Shown here: positions 13,101-25,450 of the stretch, in pieces
Layout of the letters: the number at the start of each line of letters is the position of its first letter
Numbering within the stretch: position 1 is the stretch's first letter
Assembly: GCF_014839805.1 (NCBI RefSeq)
Contig: NC_051130.1
Span: forward strand, 8,928,001-8,992,000
Source of the DNA: Manduca sexta
Taxonomy: Eukaryota; Arthropoda; Insecta; Lepidoptera; Sphingidae
DNA length: 64,000 nucleotides
Direction of reading: 5' to 3'
The notes under the pieces: generated by a model
Told to the model about the DNA's origin: nothing
Database searches by the model: none
The model's input: only the letters and a program-made list of their open reading frames with translations
Position numbers and translations under genes: made by a program

Positions 13101-16100
13101 TTCTGTCCCTTGTGAAAGGGCGCCTGCCTATCGCCAGTTTTTGTTACCAATAAATAAAGTTTCTTATTAATTTTTATAATACGTTACAAGCGATACATAT
13201 CTATCGATAGAGGGAGCTAGCCAACTTTAATGCTCAAAGAACGCAAACAATGAAATGAAATAGTTTATTTGAATCTGTACAATGTCAAATATTATTTACA
13301 ATTTTTACTCTACCACCAATTCGGAAAACAGCTTCCACCGGAGAAGAATGAGCAAGTACCTAACTCAAGTACTGTTCTGTTTAAAAGCAGTTCAAAGGTA
13401 TAAAGTAGGTATAGTATATAACACTAATAAAATGTTACATTCAAGAAATATTTAATTAGCATTTACATATATACAAAATAATAAATTTTAGTGACTTAAA
13501 TGATAGCGATAAGCCACGATTAAATTTCGAGAATCCGACCATAATATATTATCAGCATGGTATGAAGTGACATAAATCGTGATTCAACACATCACTACTC
13601 CCCCATCTTTAGACCATAGATTTTTAAAATGAACTTTTAGTATCAATCAATTTTAGGAGCGGTAAATGACGTACCATGCGACCCCGTGGACTGTAGTGAT
13701 GTGAGCGAGCCGTGTCTCCGTAATCCTCCGCCATTGGAGCTGCTGTCTGAACTAGTTCCGTATCCTGATTCGACCTGAATCAGAAGAACAAATACATTAT
13801 AATAAATCAATAATTTAGATTGTATATCGATTGGTAACGTAAGTATGCGAACACAGAATCTTGATAAAGATAATTGATAAATTTGTGGGTGTTTTCATCC
13901 ATTTTACCTTTCTTTATCTGAATCCTACTAATATTATAAATGCGAAAGTTTGTGAGGATGGATGTATGTTTCTTCCTCTTTCACGAAAAAGCTGCTAAAC
14001 GGATTTGGATGAAACTTTACAGCGATATTGGTTATACATCAGCATAACACATACGTTACAATTTATAATGATTTTGTGTAATTTGGTCATGGTATAACGA
14101 TACATATCAAGTAAGTCGAAAAAAAAAATATCCCGGAAAACTCCTACACGCAGGCGAAGCCGCGAGCAAAAGCTAGTATAATATAAAAACCACATAATAA
14201 AATCCTCAAACTAATTGATATAATATCAAACCTCGACTCAATACAGTGTCTCTAGAAGCATTCAATTTTGCACGGGTATTCTTAACAGAATGTAAAAGAG
14301 CAATAAGAAACAAGGTCAAGGCTGAAAACAAATTATAAAGTAATTTGAATAATATAATCACAATTAACGCCGCCTAGATATCTTTGTAATCCCTATTTAA
14401 AATGTGATAACTCGAATCTTATCTAGACCCGTACGTGTTTTCTGCTAGTTAACGTATAGTAAAAAACCGACGGTAATCTCCATCTTAAATGTTGTCGGAA
14501 AAAATAAAAAGATATCTGTTGAAGACGATGTAAGGTTCATAATCGAACTTATAATTTCCTAATCAATTAGTCGCAATCGCATATAACATTTATTAGAATA
14601 TGATAACTAGCTACAACAATGGTTCAATTTAAAGACAACATTATAGCCGCTTGCATATACACTGCAAAACTGAATAAACAGATCATTTCCTAAACAAATC
14701 TCATATTTGTATATTATGTTTATGTAATTTCAAAATGAATAAACATACATTTGAGTCACTTATCCTCACATGTGTCCTAGTACAGTCATAGTTCTTATCA
14801 GGTACTACACGTGAGTCGCTAATCAAATATCAGATAATGATAAACGGTTACAAGTAAAATATTTCATATGAATCAGCCCATTAGAATCCCATAAAAACAT
14901 CCAATCTATTTTCATATTGACTGATAAAATGTTTAATATAATATAATATCAGCCCCATATTTATCTCCTCTACTACTGAGGTTGAGCACCAGCATTGTCA
15001 ACCGATGAAGTTGATAGAATATAATAATTGTAAAGCACATAGATCAATTAGTTATTTTAATACCCCTAATATATTTCTAGTTTGTCTGAAGTTTATCATG
15101 TAATGTCCTTGATAGTGAAATTGCTTTTTTGGTCTAATGGATCTGTATTGATTTTGAGTTAGATTTAAAAAAATGTGTCAATTCTCAATCGAAAGCATAG
15201 TACATTGCTAGAGATTGCAATTCATGTCCGATATAGCGATAGGCTCGCCTATGTAATCATGGGATGGGCATCATCTCGTAGAACTGTGCATGTTCTAGTT
15301 TCACCTCTACAATTCTGAGATAAGTAAGCTTATGATAGCGCAACCAACGTTTCATAATTTGCTTTAAAAAAGTAATTAAACTGAGCAGCATACAGTGGTT
15401 TATCATATTATACATAGTTAATAAAAATATGTTCTACACATCAACATATCCGGATTATTACACAATAAAAGCTTATCACAAAAGATAAATGGATATATTA
15501 GAAAACGTTTTTAACGATTCAAAGAACATACTTGACGATTCCAACTATGTTACTACAATTCTAATTGTCTTTTTTTTTCAATTTTCCTTATTACACTGAC
15601 ATGAGGTCTGCATAGCAAGTACCTTTGGTTTGTATTTTAGAAAAAAAATGTTTAGATAATCAAAACCCTGAGTAAATCATATTAGAAGTATACATGAAAT
15701 TATGATAAACCTGCAAACCCAAAAATAGGACACCTGGCCGTGTTGAGCCCAATTGACTGAAGTAAAACTATTAAGATAAATTAATTTTTGCTTATCTGTA
15801 ACAATACCATGATTTGTTTAGCACAGCAAAGTGCCTATAGAGTGTATCCTCTAGCAAGGGATGCTGCATTGATCAATAGTAAATATAATTATCCTGACCA
15901 TCTGAACTACTCCTACGCATTCTACTTGGAGTACATGACAATAAAGAAAGTGGGACATATGTACCAGAATCATGTAAATTACAAAAAAATTGTACTAAAA
16001 AAAACAAGAAACAAAGCCGCAAACTTAAGTTTGGTCAAAGACAATCATCAAGATTATAGATAAATACGAAGTTATCAACATAATAGATAATATTATTTCA

Positions 16101-18002
16101 GTTCTTGTAATAACTAGCAGACACATTTCTCAGTACTGATATTGTACTCTATAATTATAATTAGCTGTTTTACCTGGATGATTATTATAAATTGGCATAT
16201 CAGTAACTAGCAATGTATATACTAATAATGGTTGAATTAGTAACTCGATTGAATTCAAGGCCAAGTTTAATAGCTTTAGCAACCAGCATACTATCACCAA
16301 AATACAGCAAGAATCAAAATACAAATAATAGTACTTTTCGGTCAAAATAACCATATTAACTGGAAGACATCATACAATCCTACTAATATAAAATTGGTTA
16401 AAAGACATTGGCTTTGATACTTTTTTTGCAATAAAATACACAGTGGAACGTAAATTCTAGTAAGGACTGATGGCTAAGCAAATACTACTGTAAAATAAAA
16501 ATGATTACAGCCAAACATCACCTACCAAATAGAATGAAACTCAATTAGACCAAAGTCAAGTGAATGATAAAGAATGATAATTGATACAATTAAACACAGT
16601 ACATTTTAATTTTAGCCAATGAATCATTATGTCATTACACCATGGTTTGAGTATTTGATAGCACATTCCTTACAATATTTAATACATAATATCCTGATTG
16701 ATAGATAGTGTGTGTTAGACAGATTCAATTCAACATTATGTTAATAAATGAAATTATACACTAGTCTCTATGTCTGCTAACATTGTGCCAAAAATTATCA
16801 ACTAATAACAAATATTTTCACCAATAGTCCTGGTTTTAGTTATCAAATTCTATAATCAGTGCACATTTGTGCAAATATGGTTCGGGCACATGTATTTCTG
16901 ACAAGTGTGATAATGCCGCCCCAAAATTTTTTTTTTAGAGTAGTTACAGCATTAAACATGTAAAATTAAAATGACCTTTTATTTATTTTGTTCTAAATGT
17001 ATGCTTTTTTTATTTTACATCTATTATAAGAGAAACTTATTGTAGTATATTTTTGAAAAAACAATTATATTGTTTCAGTTAGTAATAATAAAATAGACTT
17101 TATATCATTACTTGCCATTTACAATTCATGAACTCAATTAGATTTACCATTCTGAGTAAATTACAGTTCAAATATTCAATTTTATTTTACAATATTAAAA
17201 GTTATTAGCAATTAATAATCTTCAAATTAATGTAAATAAACTGTAATATTTTATGAACAACAACAATAAAATATTTAAAACAGGTATATTTATTGCAAAT
17301 GATATATATTATTATAGCAGATATATTAAAATAAATATATATCTACCTCTGATAAAGGCAGTCATTGCTTATCACCAGCATAATTAATGAACATACATGT
17401 AATTTATTGAATAATGCACAATACAAATGTCATCAATCAATATAGAAAATGTATAAGCATGAAAATGTTTACACACAACATTATTAACATAATGAACTCA
17501 CTTTGAACGACTCGAGTACGTCGATCCATTGCTGCTTTTCCTCCGGGTTGGTCGCTCGCAAGTACCAAACACAATCATTGACGGACACATCGAATCTGCA
17601 GTCATCAAACTCGTGAGGCTGAAAAAATCATAAAAATAACACTCCAAGGTTCCACATCGCAATCATGGATCGTATGATCGACGCGCCAATGAGCAGTATT
17701 TGTTCAACAAGAAATCGCGATAAAAAAAACTATCTGTGGCAAGGGCACAACTTTTTACTCAATATTTATGTATGCATAATCACCTTCACTTTAGCTTTTT
17801 TCAAGCATAACGCACCGCGACATCCAAGATTACTATCCAATTCACTCTTGTAATACGATAGCGTAGAATCCTTCAAAACAATAAACCTGTCCTGCCAACC
17901 GTGAATGTAGTTTGTCCATTTACTCAAGTATCCACGAAGTTCGGGATTTCCGCCCTCTTCTAAATCCGAATTATCACTCACAGTTATATTTTCCTCCGTC
18001 AT
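7169..18002 (-). CDS. cert: Ceramide transfer protein (CERT/STARD11), N-terminal part, 3' end outside window
   Basis: CERT moves ceramide from the ER to the Golgi. Six coding exons are readable on the minus strand: 17784-18002, 17502-17619, 13675-13774, 12074-12241, 10392-10542 and 7169-7229. Exon 1 gives the PH domain start ([17 protein letters not shown]), nearly identical to human CERT. Exon 2 ends the PH domain ([20 protein letters not shown]). Exon 3 encodes the Ser-rich [20 protein letters not shown] segment, the family's phospho-regulated serine-rich motif. Exons 4-6 give the middle coiled-coil region. The next junction is phase 0. The remaining coiled coil, FFAT motif and START domain are not in 1-7168, so they must lie to the left. 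The start ATG at 18002 matches the family N-terminus. Exon 2 is 118 bp where 117 is expected: one extra C interrupts the frame near 17580. All other exons keep phase. Introns carry many repeats. The homology is strong; only the coding integrity is uncertain. Confidence 0.93.
7680..7800 (+). repeat. Interspersed repeat shared with 11515-11600
   Basis: GACCAGGAAGGCTGCAAAGTCTTCGAAACGTCGGGAGAAAATTAAAATATAAAAA has a diverged copy, GACCACGAAGGCTACAAAGTTTTTAAAACGT..., at 11530-11590. Class unknown. Confidence 0.55.
7836..8849 (+). mobile_element. PIF/Harbinger-like DNA transposon, degenerate
   Basis: Inverted ends AGCTCTGGTTTCCTAAAA (7836-) and its complement TTTTAGGAAACCAGAGCT (-8849) are flanked by the direct repeat TTA (7833-7835, 8850-8852), the PIF/Harbinger target duplication. 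Inside, from about 8040, a frame reads [19 protein letters not shown], a stop, then [12 protein letters not shown]. This resembles the N-terminus of Harbinger transposases (..FxxYFRM...FDxLL). The frame is broken and most of the transposase is absent. It lies inside a cert intron. Confidence 0.7.
8975..9058 (+). repeat. Interspersed repeat family C fragment
   Basis: CATAGTGGCCCACGTAAGTATGTCGCG and the following CAGCCTGCGTATACGGAT match 11890-11960 and, inverted, 56165-56240. Confidence 0.6.
11870..12056 (+). repeat. Interspersed repeat family C
   Basis: Ends CACTTACCATCAGGTGCAGTGCACGTATAAAAAAAAT, an A-rich 3' end like that of a non-LTR element. Related copies: 54295-54430 (+) and 56013-56290 (-). 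It sits directly beside cert exon 4. Confidence 0.65.
12690..12800 (+). mobile_element. Helitron 5' fragment
   Basis: ATTATATAACAAAGTCCCCTTTTCTATCTGTCTG, then an ACTAAACGGATTCACG-type stretch, resembles the 5' parts of the Helitrons at 13922 and 43088. No 3' hairpin follows. Confidence 0.45.
13036..13133 (-). repeat. SINE family A tail fragment
   Basis: ATCACGCCGTTGTCCTCGAAGGGGTAGGCAGAAGTGCAAC... is the complement of the family A 3' half; the tRNA-like head is absent. Confidence 0.6.
13922..14177 (+). mobile_element. Non-autonomous Helitron
   Basis: Starts TCCTACTAATATTATAAATGCG and ends ACGCAGGCGAAGCCGCGAGCAAAAGCTAGT, with the 3' hairpin and CTAGT, followed by AT. It lies in cert intron 2, between exon 3 (13675-13774) and exon 2. 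Confidence 0.75.
14938..14990 (-). repeat. SINE family B tail fragment
   Basis: AATATAATATCAGCCCCATA...CTCCTCTACTACTGAGG matches only the 3' end of family B. Confidence 0.5.
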
Positions 18003-18916
18003 GTTGCAATAAGTCTACCTGAATTGTGACATCAAAATGAAAACAAAGAAATTAAAATAATGGATTTTATCAAATTCTCGATAAACCAACGAAACTGTTG
18101 CTGTTTTTTGACGTTTCTTATCAGGGTTGTCAATTATTAGATATGACGTCTTTAAAATGTCACTCACTTCACTGCGATGCGGTGACTGCTGTGACTGTGA
18201 TAACAAGGGTAGTTCTACACCATAGTACACTGTACAACACGCTATGTAATATTATTGTAGTAGAAGATTCCGAAATCGTTTAAGATTTTGTATATAGATT
18301 TACTATGTTATGTTTTTTTTTTAATAACGTAATAATTTGCATTGGTATAAAAAAGAACTTTGCTGTGCACAACTGAAAATCTAAACAACCACGAAGCACT
18401 GCATGCAAATGTCATTCTAAAATAATAAGTATGCTTAAATTCTCATAAACTCCTATTTATTATCCAACTTCAGATAAAAGTTTTAAATAAAATATGATTC
18501 GGAAAAGCAAAAAAAGCTGCACTATATTAAATGCAGAGAAAGAACATATTAAAGTATCGCGCTATGATGACTCATTACATTCAAAAACTATAAACTGCGC
18601 GACGATCGCTTGGAAACTTTATCCTACTTTATATTGAGCTCAAATAATAATTGACTTGTGTTATGTATGTATAGTTATTGGCCTCGGTTCATACGACCGA
18701 CTTGCTTGTGTTCTTATACGTCTGTGGTATAAACTTGTGATTTATGGACGAAACTTTTTTGACATTTCCGTTTATCACCGGAAATAATACGCCGCTACGT
18801 ATTGATTTTTATAACTACGTTCCACCATTGGTGAAAACTCTTTAACCGCCAAAATTGTACCCAGTCAGCCAATGGGACGTCGATATTCCATTAACAAAGC
18901 GCAATATCCGTTCAAG
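18003..18916. promoter_or_regulatory. Divergent intergenic region between cert and Fcp1
   Basis: This 0.9-kb gap separates the start codons of cert (minus) and Fcp1 (plus), so it must hold both promoters and 5' UTRs. I see no clear TATA box. The Fcp1 start codon lies inside CAAGATGGCCG (about 18913-18923), which resembles a YY1/Pho site; such sites often overlap the start of housekeeping genes. The promoter role is inferred from position. Confidence 0.55.
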
Positions 18917-21900
18917 ATGGCCGACAAATCTATGCCTATTTTTGTTCCATCAGAAAAGCCTGTGAAACTTGTTAAGTGGAAAATAAAACAAGGTGCTTTT
19001 GTGTCGCAAGGTCAAATATTATTTTTATACAATGATTCATCGGGCAATGGAGGTGAAGTAAAGAAATTTAAGGCGGTTCGTGCTGGTACTATCTCATCGA
19101 TCAAGGTGAAGGAAGGAGACATTGTAGAGCCTGGGTAAGTGACGTCATGCTATATGCGCATTAAAAAAAGTTCAGAATTATTAAATACGCACCTTGTATG
19201 AATATAACTTTTATTGTTTACTTTAAACTTATGTTATGATACTTTCTTCTCGCGCGCCATCTCTATATTCACGGCATTTGTGGTGTTTACGCGGCAATTC
19301 AAACGGCGTGGTTAATTGGTTATGTTTTTCTCCCGCCAAAAATTTACTCTCGCTTTTTCACACGGGATTCATTAGCATTGTTAGAACAAACGTGTAAATT
19401 CAGCCTAGCTGCACTTTTTAATTATTATTTTTTTGCAATATATTGATATAAGTACTAAGATTCCACATTACGACTGTATGCAAGATGGTGTACAAATTTA
19501 TTATTTATGGAATTCAGTTCAGCAGTAGCGGAGTTAGAAGGATGTCGGCACACGACGGTAATGAAGGAGATGTGTGCGGAATGCGGCGCCGACCTCCGTA
19601 TAGATGACGAGCCGAAGCGGGAAGTTGCTGTCGTGCCCATGGTGCATTCTGTGCCCGAACTTAAGGTACCTTACTTGTACATGTCTATTACAATAAAAAC
19701 AAAGCACTCCTAACAGTCATAAATAGTTTGTTGAAGATATTTAAGACAAATAAGATGACAACATAAACTGCAAAGGTGTAAAGTTATGATGGACTTACAT
19801 GCATTACTTAACTAATATTAAAATCAAAGTAAAGAACATATATGTCATATGATGTAAATATGAGTCAGTGTAAACATGTTTTGTATGTATTTTGCAGGTT
19901 TCTGAGGAGCTGGCACAGAAACTGGGACGTGAAGATGCTGGCCGTCTTTTGAAAGATAGAAAACTGGTGTTGCTTGTAGACTTGGATCAAACATTGGTTC
20001 ACACAACCAATGATAACATACCACCTAACTTAAAGGTCAATATTTTATATAAAGTTAAAGCATGTTATTTATTATACATTCTAAATATGACAATATATTT
20101 ATGCTAGAAATAGCCAAAACAATACAATTTTTGAAGAACAGTCATTCAAATCATTTGAATGACTGTTTTTGTATTAAGATGTGCCTTAAAATGCTTACAA
20201 TGATGAACTTATGTATAGTCAATTACCATCTCTTAAGCCATAATTGTCTTATTACATTACAGGGAGTCCTGCACTTCTTCCTCAGAGGCCCAGGCAGTCC
20301 AGGTCGCTGGTGTCATACTAGGCTAAGACCTAAGACACAGGAGTTTCTAGAATCTGCAGCATCTAACTATGAGCTACATGTGTGCACTTTTGGCGCAAGA
20401 CAATACGCACACGCGATAGCTGATTTATTAGATCCTGAGAAAAAATACTTTTCACATAGAATATTGTCTAGAGATGAATGTTTTGATGCTAGAACAAAAG
20501 CTGCTAATTTAAAGTGAGTATTTATATACAGTAAAGTTATTGTTTTATAACATTATAGTTTGGTGTTAAATAAAATTATTATTCCATTTCAGTAACTCTA
20601 TAGTCTATACAGACCTAAACTAATCAATGCATTTGCTACACAAACATAGCAATACACCATTTCCTTCTTCAGGAATAGGCAGAATGTTAACACACCCACA
20701 TTGCTAGATGTTATTCTGAATAATAATAACTAAATATGTTGTTTACAGAGCATTGTTTCCTTGTGGTGACAACATGGTGTGTATAATCGACGATCGTGAA
20801 GACGTGTGGAGACACGCCACTAACCTGATCCATGTGAGGCCTTACTCATTCTTCCAGTCTACGGGAGATATTAATGCACCCCCACCACCAGGTAACTAAT
20901 TACATAAATCGTTTGATAGAGTTCAAATGATATCATCATATTATCTATAGGTTTAGATATATTTAATGATGAAGAACTTATAACTTGTGTTATGTTGGAT
21001 TATGATACGAGTTATAAAATATTTTTTTTTATAACTTCCCTTATAATCCATATATTAAAATATTCTTATGAAGACTTTCTTTTTTTAAGCTTTAAACGAA
21101 AGACAGATACGAGAATTACATTTTCTTTATGAATAAAGTAATTACCATAGTTTATATAATGTGTCTTACTTACAAATTGCAATAACCTTTCAGTAGACGA
21201 AAAACCAAAGCTGCCAAGCGGTAAAAACGGGGCGCAGACACCGAACTCGCAAGAAATGCCAAGTTTGGACCCAGAACCAGACCAAAAAGGCGAGAAAGAG
21301 AAGCCCAGCGAGGGTGGTAATGGTAAAATCATCAAGGAAACGAAAGCCGATGACGCTAACAAGGCAAAAGAGGCTACTGATAGTGAGGAGAATGACAAGG
21401 CAGATGCTGAGCCAAGATGGGTGGAGACAGCTGATGGGCAGATAGAAGTGGAGGATCCGGACGATTACTTAATTTACTTAGATGATATATTAAAAAGAAT
21501 ACATAAGTAAGTATATAGAATACTGGCTTAAATTTAGATTTAGCTACAAACTATAATTTATAATTTTCACAAAGTTAATTTTACTGAAATCTGTATTTAA
21601 GGACATTAATATACTTTAAAAATGCTAAATGGATAGGATGTATTATTATAAAACAATCAAGCATTGTAGTTTCATTTATTTATGTGTTTCTATTAACATT
21701 TACAGGCATTTTTATGATCTATATGACAAGATGGGAAAGAATCAAATCCCAGATTTGAAATGTGTAATACCTGAAGTGAAGAGCAAAGTGCTTGCTGGAA
21801 CCAGTCTAGTATTCAGTGGATTGGTACCAACACATCAGAAATTGGAGACGTCTAGAGCATATTTAGTAGCTAAGAGCCTAGGAGCTGTAGTGACGCAAGA

Positions 21901-23856
21901 TTTTACTGATAGCACCACACACCTTGTTGCAGTGAGAGCAGGTAATATATTATTATGCACACTATTTTTCTTCTAAAATGATGATAGAATATTTTCAAAA
22001 ATGTTACACATCTTAAATTCTTATGTGTAGTATTCAATATTCATAGTTACACAAGGCGCTATAAATGTTTAACTCATGCAAAAACAATATGCATTTTATA
22101 TTCATCATAGTCAGATATTGAAAATTAAATCTGATTCATTATTGCCAACTTAATTAAGTTACTTTATAACTCATTATAGGTACAGCGAAAGTAAACGCTA
22201 GTAGACGAATTGGCGATGGAAAACCGAACAAACTTCATGTGGTGACCCCAGATTGGCTATGGACTTGCGCCGAAAGATGGGAGCGCGTGGACGAACGACT
22301 GTACCCTTTGCAAAGAGGCGGACAGGTACTGTATCACATCATATGACATATGTATTGAATTCATTTATGGAATTGCATAATTCATGAGGAAAATTTGTGC
22401 ACTAGCTGTGCCTCTGCCCAACCCCTTCAGAAAGATATGTGTAAATAAGTTAGGGATAAGCTTTCAATTATATTCTGTAAAATATCATTTAGTATTTGTA
22501 ACTGCATAAATTACATGCTGGATGCAGGTCATTTTTGACAAGTCTGTCTGAAAATCTAGAAAGGCTTATGATCACTTGGACTTTATGTGGTTGATAACAA
22601 TCATGATGAAAATTACGCTAATCGTAAAATAACGATGACACATACCACTATTTTAGCAACATTATGTTCCTAAAGCCTGAAATATGATGTATCCACAGAG
22701 CAGTTCCCGCCGCCCGCCGGCGCACTGCAGCAGTCCACCTCCCGCGCCACCCATCCCCGCCCCAGCAGCAGCGTTGCGCAAGCGCACGCCCTCGGGTCGG
22801 TTCATGGACACCATCAACCCACTGCTATCGTTCTCCAGCGACGACATAGCCGATATGGACAGAGAGGTCTGTGGTCAACGTAAGCAAACACTAATATTAT
22901 TGGATGTTTGTTTTGGACATGACATTTTTATGGACATTGTGATTTTATTTATTACACATAATTTGTTTTGGGAGTTATGATTTAATTACTAACAGAGTAT
23001 GATATGGGGTTGCTGTAAATAAAATCACAGTGTTTGTTTATGGTATCGTTATAATGAATAGTAATTCATCATAAATTTATTTATTATTTTTTTTAAATTA
23101 TCCAATGTTTGAAAATTGTTATTGAATCTTTTTTGTTTTAGGTGGAGGACATATTCAATGAATCTGATGAGAGTTCATCGGATGATGAAAAACAAGGTGA
23201 TGATGACCTTGATGATGAGGAGAATCCTCCAGAAGATAGACTACTTTCATTAGAAGCAGAGAGTTCACAGGATAGGTAACAACTTATTTCAAATATTTTT
23301 TTTATTTTTTTACACTAAGCTTATATCCATACTGTTTTATTAATTCATCAGGTGTTCTATTAATTCATTGTTTTCTCTCAATGGTTCGGACCTGATTCTC
23401 TCATTCTTATTTCATTGTTTGAAGAAAGTTCAGGATTACTAATTAACACATTAATAATTGATAAGGGAAATCTGTTCAGCTGTGATATAAAATATTTTTA
23501 TTTCTAGGTTAAAAGCCACACAAGATGCGGAGAGCTCCAGTGACTCAGACTTAGGTAAGAAATGCTTGCTGTTCAATAATTATTACTGATAATTTAACAA
23601 ATGCAGACCAAATAGGCTTTATTTACTTATCAAAATCTTGTCTTTATTTACTTAATATTATGAATAAATAATAACATTTAACTGAAAACATTTTTGTAAC
23701 CAATGCTTTGAATTTGTAGATGATGAAACCCCCAGACCTCGCAAAAGACCAAGAAAGTCATCACCCCAGTCAGATGATGAACCACCTGATGATGATGACA
23801 GTTCCTGGAATTTAATGGGAGCTGCTCTTGAAAGAGAATTTTTAGCACAGGACTGA
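18917..23856 (+). CDS. Fcp1: RNA polymerase II CTD phosphatase FCP1 (CTDP1)
   Basis: FCP1 removes phosphate from the C-terminal repeat domain of RNA polymerase II so that the enzyme can be recycled. Twelve exons join in phase: 18917-19134, 19518-19665, 19898-20035, 20263-20513, 20749-20891, 21194-21506, 21706-21941, 22180-22325, 22699-22866, 23142-23275, 23508-23554, 23720-23856, giving 692 residues. The N-terminal part resembles a biotinyl/lipoyl-like fold, followed by ELEGCRHTTVMKEMCAECGA. The catalytic DLDQT (DxDxT, about residue 150) is in exon 3. FCPH-domain signatures CTFGARQYAHAIADLLDPEK and IIDDREDVW follow. Exons 7-8 encode the BRCT domain (VTPDWLWTCAERW). The tail is acidic and serine-rich, as expected for the segment that binds TFIIF. 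An in-frame ATG at 18872 would add 15 residues; I prefer 18917 for its AAGATGGCC context. The exon 9 donor is weak (GTCTGT). A polyadenylation signal, AATAAA, lies at 23905-23910. Confidence 0.95.
20121..20175. repeat. Palindromic inverted repeat in Fcp1 intron 3
   Basis: Arms AACAGTCATTCAAAT (20137-20151) and ATTTGAATGACTGTT (20153-20167) are perfect complements with a one-base centre. Outer arms AATACAA (20121-20127) and TTGTATT (20169-20175) also pair. Confidence 0.75.
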
Positions 23857-24884
23857 CAGGACTGATGTCACCACCGTGTCAGAGTTTACACAAATTATGA
23901 GTCAAATAAATATTTTTTTCTTTGGATTTTTGTTTTACTTTTCCCATTTTAATCTACCCACAATTTCGTTCTGTACCAAAATGGTTTAATTTAGACAACA
24001 TAAACACAATGTTGCCGCGCTAACTCAAAAGCGTTATCTCAAAAAAAATAAAAATCTTGATTTTTATGTCTAGTTTGAAGAAATACCTATCCAATGAACT
24101 TACCTAATTAACGGTATCTCATTTAGAACTTGTTAAAAAAATCTTAAAAGAGTTTATCTATCTCAATTTCACATACAAAACTTTAAAACTATATTTACAA
24201 AACTGATTATCTCAAAATAAGGTTTCCCTGACACTACTTTTGCACTTAGCATGTCAGTATGATATCTACCCAGTACAAAAATTGTAATGCTAACTTATAA
24301 ATAAGTCTCCTGTGAGGCTTGATGAGGTAAGACTATTCTGGATTGGTCTCAAATATTAAATATGCACACACACAACATCACGCATTTTATCCCCGAAGGG
24401 GTATGCAGAGGGGCAACCATGGCACCCACTTTTCGCCAAGTATGTTCCGTCCCATGATGTGATAGGGGGCGAGCCTATCGCCATATCGGGCACAAATTCC
24501 AGACTCCGGGCTGATACTGAGCAGAAAAACCCAAATATCACTGCCCGACCTGGGATTCGAACCCAGGACCTCAGAGCGCTGCCGTACCGCGCATGCAGTA
24601 CAACTACGCCACCGAGGCAGGAAAGTCATTAAATATGGTCTCTTATAAATATTTTAGTGTGGTTCTTAAACTAAAATAATTGTAATGAGTATATTGTCCA
24701 AATAAATGAAATTGGGAATATTACTTTCCTGCAATTTTTAGTGGTAATTTAGGGAAAATATTGAAACTAGAACAAAAGTATGTAATAAGACTTATAACTA
24801 ATACATACCACTATGTATGCAAATAAAAAAATGGTTTCAACAACATAACTAAATTTATTACACTAAAATTTACATTAATCTAAA
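23857..24884. other. Convergent intergenic region between Fcp1 and mRpS17
   Basis: It contains the Fcp1 3' UTR with AATAAA at 23905-23910, a nearly complete minus-strand SINE at 24374-24620, and a TTTATT (minus-strand AATAAA) at 24854-24859 just past the mRpS17 stop. No gene is seen. Confidence 0.7.
24374..24620 (-). repeat. tRNA-derived SINE (family A), best copy
   Basis: Reversed it reads CTGCCTCGGTGGCGTAGTTG, then B box GGGTTCGAATCCC, the GGGTTTTTCTGCTCAGTATC body, and a tail ending ATAAAATGCGTGATG. It is the most complete family A copy in the window. Confidence 0.82.
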
Positions 24885-25450
24885 TTAAATGGCATATGGG
24901 TCATTTTCATCAAATACATGGAACTTTGTGTATGTAGGTTTTGTAGTGAAATCTTTTTTTCCATCTTGCCAACCTCTTGGCGGTGCAGCTTCATAATTAA
25001 ATGCAGATTTAAGTTTCCCAAAGATTTCAGCTTGTTTATCAACATCTTCCCTGTATCTTTCTTTCATGACTTTCTTTCCAGTGATTGGGTCAGTGATATC
25101 ACCGAATGGGTAAACGACTTCCTCGACTTCGTGGGTAATTAATTTAGTAAGTTTCTGGGGCAATGCCTTGATTAGTACTATATCTCCTGTCTTACATTTT
25201 TTTTCAGGATCATGACAGTAATAAAATGTGTCTTTTCTGAAATACTAAAATAGAGCATTCTATTAGTGAAAAATTGTATTTAATATTGTGTTTTTATTAC
25301 TATACATATTATGTAAATACAAACCATGAGTAAATTCTCGTCCAATTCTAACCTCTTCACTCTTATTTTGGTAGCATTTTGTTTTACTGTAGGTACACAT
25401 TGACCGAGTAGTAGGAATTTTCTCGCGCTTTCGGCTACATTTCTAGCCAT
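24885..25450 (-). CDS. mRpS17: Mitochondrial ribosomal protein uS17m
   Basis: A structural protein of the small mitochondrial ribosomal subunit. Two exons: 25325-25450 (42 codons, starting MARNVAESARKFLLLGQCVP) and 24885-25244, giving 161 residues. The S17 fold is recognisable: KIRVKRLELDENLL, then YFRKDTFYYCHDPEK, then CKTGDIVLIKALP, lining up with the family's beta-barrel and its conserved GD-(I/V)-V-L. The later VVYPFGDITDPITGKK matches the animal mitochondrial extension. The exon 2 acceptor is TTTTAG directly before TATTTC; a second AG eight bases further in would drop conserved residues. It is longer than human MRPS17 (130 residues) because of a C-terminal extension (KPTYTKFHVFDENDPYAI). 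It is in tandem with Pex11 on the same strand. Confidence 0.92.

Noticed and set aside
24540..24620. tRNA gene on the minus strand (good A and B boxes)
   Set aside because: The same head with the same non-tRNA body and tail recurs at 1589-1818, 33716-33910 and elsewhere, so it is a tRNA-derived SINE.
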